Of a stretch of DNA of 47,076 nucleotides, positions 9,027 to 17,437 are shown piece by piece. Location: the NCBI RefSeq assembly GCF_918697925.1, contig NZ_CAKKMF010000032.1, forward strand, positions 1-47,076. Reading direction: 5' to 3'. The position numbers and the translations under genes were made by a program. The first letter of the stretch is position 1. Each line of letters starts with the position of its first letter. The notes below the pieces were generated by a model that worked only from the letters and a program-made list of their open reading frames with translations, did no database searches and was not told where the DNA came from. This stretch comes from Arthrobacter sp. Bi26 (GTDB lineage: Bacteria > Actinomycetota > Actinomycetes > Actinomycetales > Micrococcaceae).

Positions 9027-10355
9027 TTAGTCCTCCTCGTAGATGGTGGGGATTGCCGCCTCGCCGCGCTGCAGCCGGTTGACCACCGCGGGAAGCTCCC
9101 GCATGGTCTCCGCGTGGCGCCGGCGTGCGCGCTGGACCCCCTCGGGGCCGGTCCACCCGGGCAGGAGCTCGCCGTTCTTGACGAAGTGCTCCAGCAGCGG
9201 ACGGTCGTTGCCGTCGTCCTCCGGGTGATGGCCTACGCCGACGATTTCAGCGGTGGCGGTCCCGCGCTCGTTGAGCTTGCGCAGCGCGTACTTCCGGCCG
9301 CCCTTGCTGGCCTTGTTCTTGGCGGCTTTGGCGACGGAGATGAAATCGCCGTCGTCGTCGGTGCGGCTGACGAGCTTGTACACCATGCTCGCCGTCGGTG
9401 CACCGGAACCGGTCACCAGCGAGGTGCCCACGCCGTAGGAGTCCACCGGAGCGGACGCCAGCGCCGCGATGGCGAATTCGTCGAGGTCTGAGGTCACCAC
9501 GATCTTGGTGTGGTCGTTGCCGAGTTCGTCGAGCAGTTGCCGGACCCACTGGGCCTGGGCCACGAGGTCGCCGGAGTCCAGCCGGACGGCGCCCAGCTTG
9601 TCCCCGGCGAGGTCGACGGCGGTGCGGACGGCCGTTTCGACGTCGTACGTGTCCACCAGGAGGGAAGTGTCCGGCCCGAAGGCGGCAATCTGGGCCTCGA
9701 AGGCCTCACGCTCGGTGTCATGGAGGAGGGTGAAGGAATGGGCGGCCGTGCCCACCGTCTTCAGCCCGTAGCGCAATCCGGCCTCCAGATTGGAGGTGCT
9801 GTCGAACCCGGCAATGACCGCGGCGCGGGCGGCGGCGGCCGCCGATTCCTCGTGCGTCCGGCGGGACCCCATCTCGATGCACGGACGGGTTCCGGCCGCG
9901 GAGATCATCCGGGAGGCGGCCGAGGCGATCGCGCAGTCATGGTTGAGCACGGAGAGCAGGTACGTCTCAAGGATGCAGGCCTCGGCGAACGTGGACTCCA
10001 CGATCAGCACGGGGGAGTTCGGGAAGTACGCCTCACCCTCCGGGTAGCCCCAGATGTCGCCGGAAAAGCTGTAATCGGCCAGGTACTCCAGGGTCTGGTC
10101 GTTGACCACCTTGGTCCGGCGCAGGTAGTCCAGTTCAGGCTCGCCGAAGCGGAAGTTCGCGATCCCCTCCAGCAGCCGGCCCGTGCCTGCCACGATCCCG
10201 TAGCGGCGCCCGTCCGGCAGCCTCCGGGCAAAGGCCTCGAAGACCGATTTCCGGTGGGCTGCGCCGGACTGCAGAGCACCCTGCAGCATGGTCAGCTCGT
10301 AATGGTCGGTGTACAGGGACGTGCGGGGACGGTCCCAGCCAGCGGAGGTACTCAC
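9027..10355 (-). CDS. pncB: nicotinate phosphoribosyltransferase
   Basis: Joins nicotinate to PRPP to give nicotinate mononucleotide in NAD salvage, with ATP. It has 442 residues. Typical stretches are LYTDHYELTML at the N-terminus, GTAAHSFTLLHD with the His that is phosphorylated in this family, and VRLDSGDL. The GTG start is fixed by TAGAGT 6 nt upstream (leaderless). It forms a two-gene unit with pncA and is divergent from clpS across only 37 bases; pncB1-clpS adjacency is also seen in M. tuberculosis. Confidence 0.95.
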   Translation of the reverse strand: MSTSAGWDRPRTSLYTDHYELTMLQGALQSGAAHRKSVFEAFARRLPDGRRYGIVAGTGRLLEGIANFRFGEPELDYLRRTKVVNDQTLEYLADYSFSGDIWGYPEGEAYFPNSPVLIVESTFAEACILETYLLSVLNHDCAIASAASRMISAAGTRPCIEMGSRRTHEESAAAAARAAVIAGFDSTSNLEAGLRYGLKTVGTAAHSFTLLHDTEREAFEAQIAAFGPDTSLLVDTYDVETAVRTAVDLAGDKLGAVRLDSGDLVAQAQWVRQLLDELGNDHTKIVVTSDLDEFAIAALASAPVDSYGVGTSLVTGSGAPTASMVYKLVSRTDDDGDFISVAKAAKNKASKGGRKYALRKLNERGTATAEIVGVGHHPEDDGNDRPLLEHFVKNGELLPGWTGPEGVQRARRRHAETMRELPAVVNRLQRGEAAIPTIYEED

Positions 10356-10361
10356 AAATTC

Positions 10362-10367
10362 ACTCTA
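10362..10367 (-). promoter_or_regulatory. -10 box TAGAGT, leaderless promoter of pncB
   Basis: On the minus strand TAGAGT ends 6 nt before the GTG at 10355. It is separated by 13 bases from the -10 box of the divergent clpS promoter. Confidence 0.6.
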
Positions 10368-10380
10368 GTGTGCATCCCCA

Positions 10381-10386
10381 TAGAAT
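10381..10386 (+). promoter_or_regulatory. -10 box TAGAAT, leaderless promoter of clpS
   Basis: TAGAAT ends 6 nt before the ATG at 10393. The -35 region of this promoter would fall on the start of pncB. Confidence 0.65.
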
Positions 10387-10392
10387 GGACAG

Positions 10393-10758
10393 ATGACCCT
10401 CAGCGTTGCGCTCGGCCCCGACACACGGGAGAGCACCCAGACCGGAACAGTGACGTCCGGCGACGTGCTGACCGCCCCGGACATCCCCTGGAACCTCGTG
10501 ATCTGGAACGATCCCGTGAACCTGATGAGCTACGTGAGCTACGTGTTCCGCAGCTATTTCGGCTACTCGGAGGCCAAGGCCAACAAGCTCATGATGGAGG
10601 TCCACAAGAAGGGCCGCTCGATCGTGGCGCACGGCAGCAAGGAACAGGTGGAGCAGCACGCCGTCGCCATGCATGGCTACGGCCTCTGGGCGACGGTGGA
10701 AAAAGCCACGGGCGGCAACGCGGGCGGCTCCGGCAAAGGCAAGGGAAAACGTGGCTAA
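10393..10758 (+). CDS. clpS: ATP-dependent Clp protease adaptor ClpS
   Basis: Adaptor that delivers N-degron substrates to the Clp AAA+ unfoldase (ClpC in actinobacteria). It has 121 residues. The core shows WNLVIWNDPVNLMSYV, the conserved NDPVN segment of the substrate pocket, and VHKKGRSIVAHG. A disordered N-terminal tail of about 30 residues and a Gly/Lys-rich C-terminal tail flank it. It overlaps the DUF2017 gene by 8 bases. The clpS-DUF2017-murI order is conserved in actinobacteria. Confidence 0.95.
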   Translation: MTLSVALGPDTRESTQTGTVTSGDVLTAPDIPWNLVIWNDPVNLMSYVSYVFRSYFGYSEAKANKLMMEVHKKGRSIVAHGSKEQVEQHAVAMHGYGLWATVEKATGGNAGGSGKGKGKRG

Positions 10759-11317
10759 GGCATTCAAGTACGGGCTCAAGGGCATCAAGGGCTATCTTGA
10801 GCCGGCCGAGCGGGAACTGCTGCGCAGCCTTTTTGACGACGTGATCTCCATGCTTGAACCCGAGGTGCGCGCCAACGAGGACCCGCTGGCCGCCCTGGTG
10901 GGCCTGGACACCGAGGCCCGCGAACCCTCGGACCGCGCCATGCGGCGGCTGCTGCCGAACGTGATGAAGAACGACGACGACGCCTCCCTTGAGTTCCGCC
11001 GCTACACCGAGCGGTCGCTGCGCGAAAACAAGATCGGCGCGCTGAAGGCGGCCGCCCTGAGCCTGGACCGGGACGACCTCGTCCTGACCCCGGACGACGC
11101 CCGGCACTGGGCCACCGCGCTCAACGATGTCCGGCTGGTGCTGGCCGAACGCCTCGACATCCGTGACGACGCCGACGCGGACAACGTCCACCTCATGCAG
11201 GACTGGGCCCAGGCCGAGGACGTGGAAAGCTACCTGGCCCTCGTGTACAACTTCACCACGTGGCTGCAGGAGTCGCTGGTCCAGGCCATGGTGCACTCGC
11301 TCGATGCCCGGCGCTGA
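10751..11317 (+). CDS. DUF2017 family protein
   Basis: Actinobacterial DUF2017 protein of 188 residues, mostly helical and charged, with no known activity. The GTG at 10751 is preceded by AAGGG and begins [17 protein letters not shown], where homologous sequence should begin. The gene overlaps the clpS stop by 8 bases, so it is probably co-translated with ClpS; a role linked to Clp proteolysis is an inference from this fixed neighbourhood (Rv1331-Rv1332 in M. tuberculosis). It is soluble, with no signal peptide or membrane segment. Confidence 0.82.
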   Translation: MAKAFKYGLKGIKGYLEPAERELLRSLFDDVISMLEPEVRANEDPLAALVGLDTEAREPSDRAMRRLLPNVMKNDDDASLEFRRYTERSLRENKIGALKAAALSLDRDDLVLTPDDARHWATALNDVRLVLAERLDIRDDADADNVHLMQDWAQAEDVESYLALVYNFTTWLQESLVQAMVHSLDARR

Positions 11318-11387
11318 GCGCGGGCGTGTGACCCATGAGACACGAGTTGCACGCCACAATGTGATGGCCGCCCCCGGGGGGAAGCCC

Positions 11388-11393
11388 TATCCT
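11388..11393 (+). promoter_or_regulatory. -10 box TATCCT, promoter of murI
   Basis: TATCCT ends 9 nt before the ATG at 11403, giving a leader of at most a few bases. No Shine-Dalgarno sequence is seen. Confidence 0.5.
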
Positions 11394-11402
11394 CGAATAA
11401 TC

Positions 11403-12440
11403 ATGACTTCAGCATCGAGTATGGATCCGGCAGTGGCTGCTGCGGACTCCCCAGCGAGCAGCACCGCAACCGGCCCCACGGGCCCCGAACCGGCATCAGA
11501 GCTGGGGTCGCGCCCCATTGGCGTCTTCGACTCCGGCGTCGGCGGCCTCACGGTGGCCCGGTCGATCATCGACCAGCTGCCTAACGAATCCATCCTCTAT
11601 GTCGGGGACACCGCGCACGGGCCCTACGGGCCCCTTCCCATCGCCGAAGTCCGGGCAAACGCCCTCGGCGTTATGGACGAGCTCGTGGATTCCGGCGTGA
11701 AGCTGCTGACCATCGCCTGCAACTCCGCGTCCGCCGCCGTGCTGCGCGATGCCCGCGAACGCTACACCGCCCGGTACGGGATTCCCGTGATCGAAGTGAT
11801 CCAGCCAGCCGTGCGGCGCGCCGTCGCGGCAACCCGCACGGGCCGGGTGGGCGTGATCGGGACCTCGGCCACGGTGGGCTCCCGCGCCTACGAGGACACC
11901 TTTGCCGCGGCCCCGGACCTGGAGATCACGTCGGTGGCCTGCCCGGCGTTCGTACCGTACGTGGAGGCCGGAATCACCACGGGACCGGAACTGCTTGCCG
12001 TCGCCCGCGAGTACCTGGCACCGCTCAGGGCCGCCGGGGTGGACACCGTGGTGCTCGGCTGCACCCACTACCCGCTGCTCACCGGTGTGATCTCGTTCGT
12101 CCTGGGCGAGGACGTCACCCTGGTTTCCAGCGCCGAGGAAACGGCCAAGGACGTCTACCGGGCTTTGGCCTCCCGGGGCCTCGAGCGCACTGACGCCACG
12201 GCTCCCGAGCACAATTTCATCGCCACCGGCGACGCCGCGCAGTTCGAGCACCTCGCCCGGCGCTTCCTCGGCCCCGAGGTCCTTAGCGTGCGCCACGTGG
12301 ACCACGTCGCGGCGCAGTACCCCACCGGCAGCCTCGCCCGGATCACCCCCGAGATGATCGCCGCCGCCCAGGCCGTCACGGGACGGCCGCGAATCTCCAA
12401 CTTTGTGGGCGGATCCGCAGGCGGGGGAACACTGCTGTGA
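11403..12440 (+). CDS. murI: glutamate racemase
   Basis: Cofactor-independent racemase that makes D-glutamate for peptidoglycan. It has 345 residues including a low-complexity N-terminal tail of about 36. The two catalytic cysteines are in [12 protein letters not shown] and LGCTHYPLL; the catalytic Asp region is [12 protein letters not shown]. The ATG at 11403 is chosen from the -10 position; a much longer upstream frame is noncoding. The stop overlaps the GTG of the following hydrolase by 4 bases. Order and neighbours match Rv1338-Rv1341 of M. tuberculosis. Confidence 0.95.
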   Translation: MTSASSMDPAVAAADSPASSTATGPTGPEPASELGSRPIGVFDSGVGGLTVARSIIDQLPNESILYVGDTAHGPYGPLPIAEVRANALGVMDELVDSGVKLLTIACNSASAAVLRDARERYTARYGIPVIEVIQPAVRRAVAATRTGRVGVIGTSATVGSRAYEDTFAAAPDLEITSVACPAFVPYVEAGITTGPELLAVAREYLAPLRAAGVDTVVLGCTHYPLLTGVISFVLGEDVTLVSSAEETAKDVYRALASRGLERTDATAPEHNFIATGDAAQFEHLARRFLGPEVLSVRHVDHVAAQYPTGSLARITPEMIAAAQAVTGRPRISNFVGGSAGGGTLL

Positions 12441-13234
12441 AGCTGACCATCGTGGGCTGTACCGGGTCCTTCCCGGGGCCGGGCTCGCCGGCGTCGTGCT
12501 ATCTGCTGACCGCCAACGACGGCGAGCGGAACTGGAAGATCGTCCTGGACCTCGGCAGCGGGGCGCTCGGCGCCATCCAGCGCTACACGGACCTGGAGGA
12601 CATTGACGCGATCTTCCTCACGCACCTGCACCCGGACCACTGCATGGACCTGTGCGGGCTCCACGTCGCCGTGCGCTGGAAGCCGGGCGGCTGGGGACGG
12701 GGCAGGATTCCGGTGTGGGGGCCTGCCGCCACGGCCGACCGGATGGCCACGGCGTACGGCCTGGACCTGGATCCGGGCATGCACGAGGAGTTCGACTTCA
12801 GCAACTGGTCCGAGCGCAAGCCCGTAACCGTCGGCCCGTTCACGGTGACGCCCTATGCGGTGAACCATCCGGTCGAGGAGGCCTACGCCCTCCGCGTGGA
12901 GGTCACCGAACCTGCCACGGACGGCACGCCCGTGACCCGCGTCCTGAGCTACTCCGGTGACACGGACTCCTGCGCGGGCCTGGAGGACGCCGCCCGCGAC
13001 GCCGACCTCTTCCTTTGTGAGGCGGCGTTCGAGGAAGGCCGCGACGACGAGATCAAGGACGTGCACCTGACCGGCAAGCGGGCGGGGGAGGCCGCCGTCG
13101 CCGCCGGGGCGCGCCGACTGCTGCTGACGCACATTCCCGTCTGGACGTCCCCCACGACCGTCATGGCCGAGGCCAAGGACGTCTTCGGCAAGGACGTGGC
13201 CGTCGCCGTTGCGGGTGTGCACTACACCGTCTAG
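12437..13234 (+). CDS. MBL-fold metallohydrolase (Rv1339-like, RNase Z/phosphodiesterase group)
   Basis: Metallo-beta-lactamase-fold hydrolase of 265 residues. The metal motif THLHPDH gives His63, His65, Asp67 and His68; further ligands are likely in [14 protein letters not shown] and LLLTHIP. The shape is that of RNase Z-like and cyclic-nucleotide phosphodiesterase proteins. The homologue at the same locus in M. tuberculosis (Rv1339) has been reported to hydrolyse cAMP, so this is a reasonable hypothesis for the substrate. The GTG overlaps the murI stop (4 bases). Confidence 0.88.
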   Translation: MKLTIVGCTGSFPGPGSPASCYLLTANDGERNWKIVLDLGSGALGAIQRYTDLEDIDAIFLTHLHPDHCMDLCGLHVAVRWKPGGWGRGRIPVWGPAATADRMATAYGLDLDPGMHEEFDFSNWSERKPVTVGPFTVTPYAVNHPVEEAYALRVEVTEPATDGTPVTRVLSYSGDTDSCAGLEDAARDADLFLCEAAFEEGRDDEIKDVHLTGKRAGEAAVAAGARRLLLTHIPVWTSPTTVMAEAKDVFGKDVAVAVAGVHYTV

Positions 13235-13300
13235 CGGGCGTTGAAGCCTGCACTGGCCTCCCGTGCCAACCGCCGGCGCGGGCGGGACCGGGTGAGTCGA

Positions 13301-13306
13301 TAAGCT
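13301..13306 (+). promoter_or_regulatory. -10 box TAAGCT, leaderless promoter of rph
   Basis: TAAGCT ends 6 nt before the ATG at 13313, so rph-rdgB can be transcribed separately from murI. Confidence 0.55.
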
Positions 13307-13312
13307 AAAGGC

Positions 13313-14071
13313 ATGACTTCCCAAGCTCCCAGTGTCCCCGTCATCCGCGCCGACGGCCGTACTCCCGACCAGCTGCGTCCGATCAGCATCACGCGCGGCT
13401 GGTCCAAGCAGGCCGAGGGTTCGGCCCTGATCGAGTTCGGCAACACCCGGGTCCTGTGCACGGCCTCCCTGACCGAAGGCGTGCCGCGCTGGCTCAAGGG
13501 CGAGGGCCGCGGCTGGGTCACCGCCGAATACGCCATGCTGCCCCGGGCCACGAACACCCGGTCCGACCGTGAGTCCGTCAAAGGCAAAATCGGCGGCCGC
13601 ACCCACGAGATCTCCCGGCTGATCGGCCGCTCGCTGCGCTCCATCATCGACACCAAGGCCCTCGGCGAGATCACGATCGTGCTGGACTGCGATGTTCTGC
13701 AGGCCGACGGCGGCACCCGCACCGCGGCCATCACCGGCGCGTACGTGGCACTGGCGGACGCCATCCGGTTCGCCCGCGAGAAGAAGATGATCGCCCGCAA
13801 CGCCGAGCCCCTCATCGACACGATCGCCGCGGTGTCCGTCGGCATCATCGACGGCGTCCCGATGCTCGACCTGCCCTACGTCGAAGACGTGCGCGCCGAG
13901 ACCGACATGAACGTCGTGGTGACCGGCTCCGGAAAGTTCGTGGAAGTCCAGGGCACCGCCGAGGGCGCGCCCTTCGACCGCGACGAGCTGAACAAGCTGC
14001 TGGACCTGGCGCTGCTGGGCACCGAGCAGCTCGCCGCCATCCAGCGCGACACCCTGGCGGAGGCCCCGTGA
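13313..14071 (+). CDS. rph: ribonuclease PH
   Basis: Phosphorolytic 3'-5' exoribonuclease that trims tRNA 3' ends, a hexamer in the cytoplasm. It has 252 residues. Family stretches include [53 protein letters not shown] and [18 protein letters not shown], which carry the phosphate- and metal-binding residues. Its stop overlaps the GTG of rdgB by 4 bases, the common rph-rdgB arrangement. Confidence 0.97.
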   Translation: MTSQAPSVPVIRADGRTPDQLRPISITRGWSKQAEGSALIEFGNTRVLCTASLTEGVPRWLKGEGRGWVTAEYAMLPRATNTRSDRESVKGKIGGRTHEISRLIGRSLRSIIDTKALGEITIVLDCDVLQADGGTRTAAITGAYVALADAIRFAREKKMIARNAEPLIDTIAAVSVGIIDGVPMLDLPYVEDVRAETDMNVVVTGSGKFVEVQGTAEGAPFDRDELNKLLDLALLGTEQLAAIQRDTLAEAP

Positions 14072-14745
14072 CGGAGACTCCCTCCGCGGACCGGCCGGCA
14101 GCTGACGGCCCGGCCCCGAGGCTCGTCCTCGCCACCCATAACAAAGGAAAGCTCCGGGAACTCCGCGAGCTGCTGCGCGGCCAGGTGCCCGGGCTCGACG
14201 TCGACACGCAGGTGGTGGACGCTGGCGCCGTCGGCGCCCCCGACGTCGCCGAGACCGGCGTAACCTTCGCCGAAAACTCGCTGCTGAAGGCGCGGGCCGT
14301 GGCCGAGGCCACGGGACTCGTGGCGATCGCCGACGACTCCGGACTTTCCGTGGACGTGCTTGGCGGCGCGCCCGGGGTCTTCTCGGCCCGCTGGTCCGGC
14401 CGGCACGGCGACGACGCCGCGAACCTGCAGTTGCTGCTCGCCCAGCTGGCCGACGTGCCGGATGAGTACCGCGGTGCCGCGTTTGTCTGTGCCGCGGCGC
14501 TCGCGGCGCCCGGGTCCTCGCCCGACGGCGGCCGGGAGGTCGTGGAGTACGGGCAGCTCGAAGGGACTATCTTGCGGGAGCCGCGCGGGGAGGGCGGCTT
14601 CGGCTACGACCCCGTCCTGCAGCCGAGCGGGCTGGACCGCAGCTGCGCCGAGCTCAGTTCCGAGGAGAAGAACGCCATCAGCCACCGGGGCCATGCGTTC
14701 CGGGCGCTCCTCCCGGCCATCGTCGAGGCCCTGGCCGGGAAGTAG
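14068..14745 (+). CDS. rdgB: non-canonical purine NTP pyrophosphatase (dITP/XTP)
   Basis: RdgB/HAM1 pyrophosphatase that removes ITP, dITP and XTP from the nucleotide pool. It has 225 residues. [16 protein letters not shown] forms the substrate-binding start, [11 protein letters not shown] carries the metal-binding Asp, GGFGYDPVL and ISHRGHAFR are the C-terminal signatures. It begins at a GTG within the rph stop and ends just before a strong terminator, so it closes the rph operon. Confidence 0.96.
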   Translation: MTETPSADRPAADGPAPRLVLATHNKGKLRELRELLRGQVPGLDVDTQVVDAGAVGAPDVAETGVTFAENSLLKARAVAEATGLVAIADDSGLSVDVLGGAPGVFSARWSGRHGDDAANLQLLLAQLADVPDEYRGAAFVCAAALAAPGSSPDGGREVVEYGQLEGTILREPRGEGGFGYDPVLQPSGLDRSCAELSSEEKNAISHRGHAFRALLPAIVEALAGK

Positions 14746-14777
14746 CCGGCTGGAGTGGCCACGCCAGGCGCAGAACG

Positions 14778-14810
14778 AAGGAAGGCGCCCCACGGTGGGG
14801 CGCCTTCCTT
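14778..14810. terminator. strong intrinsic terminator after rdgB
   Basis: A perfect 15-bp stem (AAGGAAGGCGCCCCA, loop CGG) follows rdgB and precedes the convergent DedA gene; the stem ends in CCTTG then TTTA. It probably works in both directions. Confidence 0.85.
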
Positions 14811-14864
14811 GTTTACTGCGGTGTCCACAGCTGCGCTTACTGCGGCACTGCGCTAAGTCCTGGG

Positions 14865-15647
14865 CTACGGGGTCCGGCGCTCTTCTTCCGGCTCGTGCTC
14901 TTCGATGAACTCTTCCACGACGTCCGTGCCGTACTTCTCGGCCTGCCGCTTGGCGATGGCACCCCGGATGACCTCAATGGCGATCGGGATCACGGAGACC
15001 AGCACGATGGCGATGAAGATGATGTCCAGGTTGTCCTTGACCCACGGCACCTTGTCCCCGAGCAGGTAGCCGAGGAGCGTGACGCCGCCGCCCCACAGCA
15101 CCGCGCCGATCACGTTGTAGGTGAAGAATTTGCGCTTGCTCATCTGCGCGACGCCCACGATCACCGGGACGAAGGTGCGGATGATCGGGACGAACCGGGC
15201 CAGGATCAGGGCCTTGCCGCCGTGCTTTTCGAAGAAGGCATGCGCGCTATCCACGTTTTCACGCTTGAACAGCTTGGAGTTGGGCCTGTTGAACAGGGCA
15301 GGACCCGCCTTGGACCCAATCAGGTAGCCCACCTGGTTGCCGACAATCGCGGCGACGATGATGAGCGCGGTCAGGACCCAGATGTTGACCTGGATGGTGC
15401 CGGTGGCCACAAGCAGCCCGGCCGTGAACAGCATGGAGTCCCCGGGCAGGAAGAAGCCGATCAACAGCCCGGTTTCGGCGAAGATGATGCCGCAGATAAG
15501 GAGGACCACCCACGGCGCGAAGGCCGGATTCGCCAGGAAAACCTGCGGGTTGAGCCAGTCGGGCAGGAAGGAGGCCAGCTGCGGCTGGACGGGGCCGGCA
15601 CCGCCAAGGGCGGACACGGCGAGGTCGCTCATTGCTATTACGTTCAC
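14865..15647 (-). CDS. DedA family membrane protein
   Basis: Integral membrane protein of the DedA/VTT family, 260 residues, thought to move lipids such as undecaprenyl phosphate or phospholipids across the membrane. Key motifs are FFLPGDSMLFTAGLL and the amphipathic ARFVPIIRTFVPVIVG with the conserved arginines. Four to five transmembrane segments and an acidic C-terminal tail (EEFIEEHEPEEE) are visible. The GTG at 15647 is chosen because TACCCT ends 6 nt upstream; an ATG five codons further in is the alternative. It is divergent from the exonuclease gene. Confidence 0.92.
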   Translation of the reverse strand: MNVIAMSDLAVSALGGAGPVQPQLASFLPDWLNPQVFLANPAFAPWVVLLICGIIFAETGLLIGFFLPGDSMLFTAGLLVATGTIQVNIWVLTALIIVAAIVGNQVGYLIGSKAGPALFNRPNSKLFKRENVDSAHAFFEKHGGKALILARFVPIIRTFVPVIVGVAQMSKRKFFTYNVIGAVLWGGGVTLLGYLLGDKVPWVKDNLDIIFIAIVLVSVIPIAIEVIRGAIAKRQAEKYGTDVVEEFIEEHEPEEERRTP

Positions 15648-15653
15648 CCGTTA

Positions 15654-15659
15654 AGGGTA
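15654..15659 (-). promoter_or_regulatory. -10 box TACCCT, leaderless promoter of dedA-like gene
   Basis: On the minus strand TACCCT ends 6 nt before the GTG at 15647. Confidence 0.55.
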
Positions 15660-15722
15660 CTTGACGGCCGCCGGCCGGACCCGGGGCCCGTTCCCGGTGC
15701 GGGGGCCGCCGCCCGCAGGCGG

Positions 15723-15728
15723 TAAAGT
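15723..15728 (+). promoter_or_regulatory. -10 box TAAAGT, leaderless promoter of exonuclease-BRCT gene
   Basis: TAAAGT ends 6 nt before the GTG at 15735. Together with the DedA promoter it makes an 87-bp divergent leaderless pair. Confidence 0.6.
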
Positions 15729-15734
15729 TGGGCC

Positions 15735-16751
15735 GTGACTTTGGACTTTACGGCGATCGACTTTGAGACCGCGAACGGCTTTCGCGGTTCGCCGTGCGCT
15801 GTTGGCCTGAGCAAGGTCCGCGGCGGCGTCGTCGTCGAGGAAGCCTCCTGGCTCATGCGGCCACCGGAAAACCATGACACCTTCGATCACCACAACGTCC
15901 GGATCCACGGCATCCGGCCGGACCAGGTGGCGGGACTGCCGCGGTTCGGGGAACTGTTCCCGGAGATCGGCGCGTTCATCGGCGGTGACGTGCTGGCGGC
16001 CCACAATGCAGCGTTCGATCTCGGCGTGATCCGCTCCGGCCTGGAGGTGTCCGGGCTGGCCGGACCCGCCTACGACTACGTCTGCACGGTGATGTTGTCC
16101 CGGCGCTGCTACTCCCTGGTGTCCAATTCCCTGCCCTACGCCGCCGAGGAAGCCGGCGTCCCGCTGGTCAACCACCACGACGCCGCCGAGGACGCCCGTG
16201 CCTGTGCCGGCATCCTGATCGACATCGCCGCCCGCAACGGGGCGGCGAGCATCGCGGAACTCTATCTGTCGCTGGGAATGGCGGTGTCGCACCAGCCCGC
16301 GTTCGACCCCCGGCACGACCCGCTGTCCAAGGCCACCCTGGCCGCATTGGATGCGCTCGCGCAGGGGACTGCCGGGTCGCCTGTTGGCCGCCGGTTCGTG
16401 GCCGGGTGGCCGGAGGAAGGCCCCAACCCGGTGCCCAACGCCGCCGCCAGCCCCGACCATCCGCTGTTCGGCCAGACCGTCGTGTTCACCGGCGAACTGG
16501 CGATTCCCCGGCCCGTTGCCAAGGTCCGCTCCGCCGAACTCGGCGCCAGACCTGAAAGCCGGGTCACGGCCCGCACCACCGTCCTGGTGGTGGGTGACGG
16601 CTTTGTGGCCGCGGACCTGCGCTCGGGCCGGCTCACCGGCAAGGCGCGCCGCGTCCTGGAACTGCACGAACGCGGGCAGCGGATCGAGGTCTTGTCCGAG
16701 GGGGAATTCCTCCAGATGGTCGGCGGTCACCTGGCCGCAGCACCTGCCTGA
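15735..16751 (+). CDS. DnaQ-like 3'-5' exonuclease with C-terminal BRCT-like domain
   Basis: DEDDh exonuclease of 338 residues related to the DNA polymerase III epsilon subunit. Asp9 and Glu11 (AIDFETA), the second-motif Asp in AAHNAAFDLGVI, and NHHDAAEDARA with the late His and Asp give a complete active site. The C-terminal part (about 245-325, HPLFGQTVVFTGEL then TVLVVGDGF) resembles the BRCT domain of DNA ligases and such exonucleases. A DNA-repair role is likely but substrate is unknown. The GTG is set by the -10 box. The stop codon lies inside a 15-bp tandem repeat. Confidence 0.88.
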   Translation: MTLDFTAIDFETANGFRGSPCAVGLSKVRGGVVVEEASWLMRPPENHDTFDHHNVRIHGIRPDQVAGLPRFGELFPEIGAFIGGDVLAAHNAAFDLGVIRSGLEVSGLAGPAYDYVCTVMLSRRCYSLVSNSLPYAAEEAGVPLVNHHDAAEDARACAGILIDIAARNGAASIAELYLSLGMAVSHQPAFDPRHDPLSKATLAALDALAQGTAGSPVGRRFVAGWPEEGPNPVPNAAASPDHPLFGQTVVFTGELAIPRPVAKVRSAELGARPESRVTARTTVLVVGDGFVAADLRSGRLTGKARRVLELHERGQRIEVLSEGEFLQMVGGHLAAAPA

Positions 16752-16814
16752 ACCGGTCCCGCCTGAACTGGTCCTGCCTGGAGTGGTCCTGCCTGGAGCG
16801 GCCCTGCCCGAGCA
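16740..16814 (+). repeat. 15-bp tandem repeat, five units, spanning a stop codon
   Basis: Five 15-bp units of consensus GGTCCTGCCTGGAGT start at 16740, 16755, 16770, 16785 and 16800. The period keeps frame with the exonuclease gene. In units 1 and 2 the fourth codon is TGA (the first is the gene's stop), in units 3 and 4 it is TGG and in unit 5 CGA. Confidence 0.85.
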
Positions 16815-16862
16815 AGCAGTCACATGGCGCAACAATCATTCCCGCCACGGCGCGCCCGCTCG

Positions 16863-16868
16863 TAGCCT
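16863..16868 (+). promoter_or_regulatory. -10 box TAGCCT, leaderless promoter of DUF4395 gene
   Basis: TAGCCT ends 6 nt before the ATG at 16875. Confidence 0.55.
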
Positions 16869-16874
16869 TGGCGG

Positions 16875-17426
16875 ATGAGCAAACCCACGGATGCGCAGGC
16901 CCCCGCAGTGCCGTCGACATCGGTCCCGTCGACCCGCGGCATTGACTGGCGAAGGGTGTCCGCGTTCCCAAACCCGGTGAACGAATACGCAGCCCGGATC
17001 ACCGCCGCCCTGGTGGTGGCGCTTTCCGCGGTGACCCTGCTGACCGGTTTCGGCTGGGGGCTAGCCATCATCGCGGCCGGGTTCTGGCTGCGCGTGCTGT
17101 TCGGCCCCCGGATCTCGCCCCTGGCCCAGCTCTCGGTCAAGGTCCTGACGCCTTGGCTCGGGCGGACCCGCCTTGTTCCCGGTCCGCCAAAGCGATTCGC
17201 CCAGGGCATCGGTGCCGCCGTGTCGACGGCGGCCGCATTGCTGCTGGCTGCGGGCCTCGCGCCTGCGGCGTGGGTCCTGCTCGCCGTGCTGATAGCCGCC
17301 GCGTCCCTTGAAGCGTTTGCCGGCTTCTGCCTCGGCTGCACCATTTTCGGCTTCCTGCAGCGCCGCGGGCTCATCCCCGCGGATGTCTGCGAAGCCTGCA
17401 ACAACATCTCGCTCCGCGGCGCCTAG
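16875..17426 (+). CDS. DUF4395 family membrane protein
   Basis: Membrane protein of 183 residues of the DUF4395 family. A soluble N-terminus of about 35 residues is followed by a conserved FPNPVNEYAARITA segment, then four hydrophobic segments. Two cysteine pairs stand out: GFCLGC near residue 155 and VCEACNN near the C-terminus, suggesting metal binding or thiol chemistry at the membrane. In other genomes such proteins often neighbour thioredoxin- or rhodanese-like genes; none lies here. It converges with the ADP-ribosylglycohydrolase gene only 11 bases away. Confidence 0.82.
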   Translation: MSKPTDAQAPAVPSTSVPSTRGIDWRRVSAFPNPVNEYAARITAALVVALSAVTLLTGFGWGLAIIAAGFWLRVLFGPRISPLAQLSVKVLTPWLGRTRLVPGPPKRFAQGIGAAVSTAAALLLAAGLAPAAWVLLAVLIAAASLEAFAGFCLGCTIFGFLQRRGLIPADVCEACNNISLRGA

Positions 17427-17437
17427 ATCCGCCGAAG

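Noticed and set aside
11331..11352. CGTGT...ACACG inverted repeat upstream of murI
   Set aside because: Only 5-bp arms with a 10-base spacer; likely chance in this composition.
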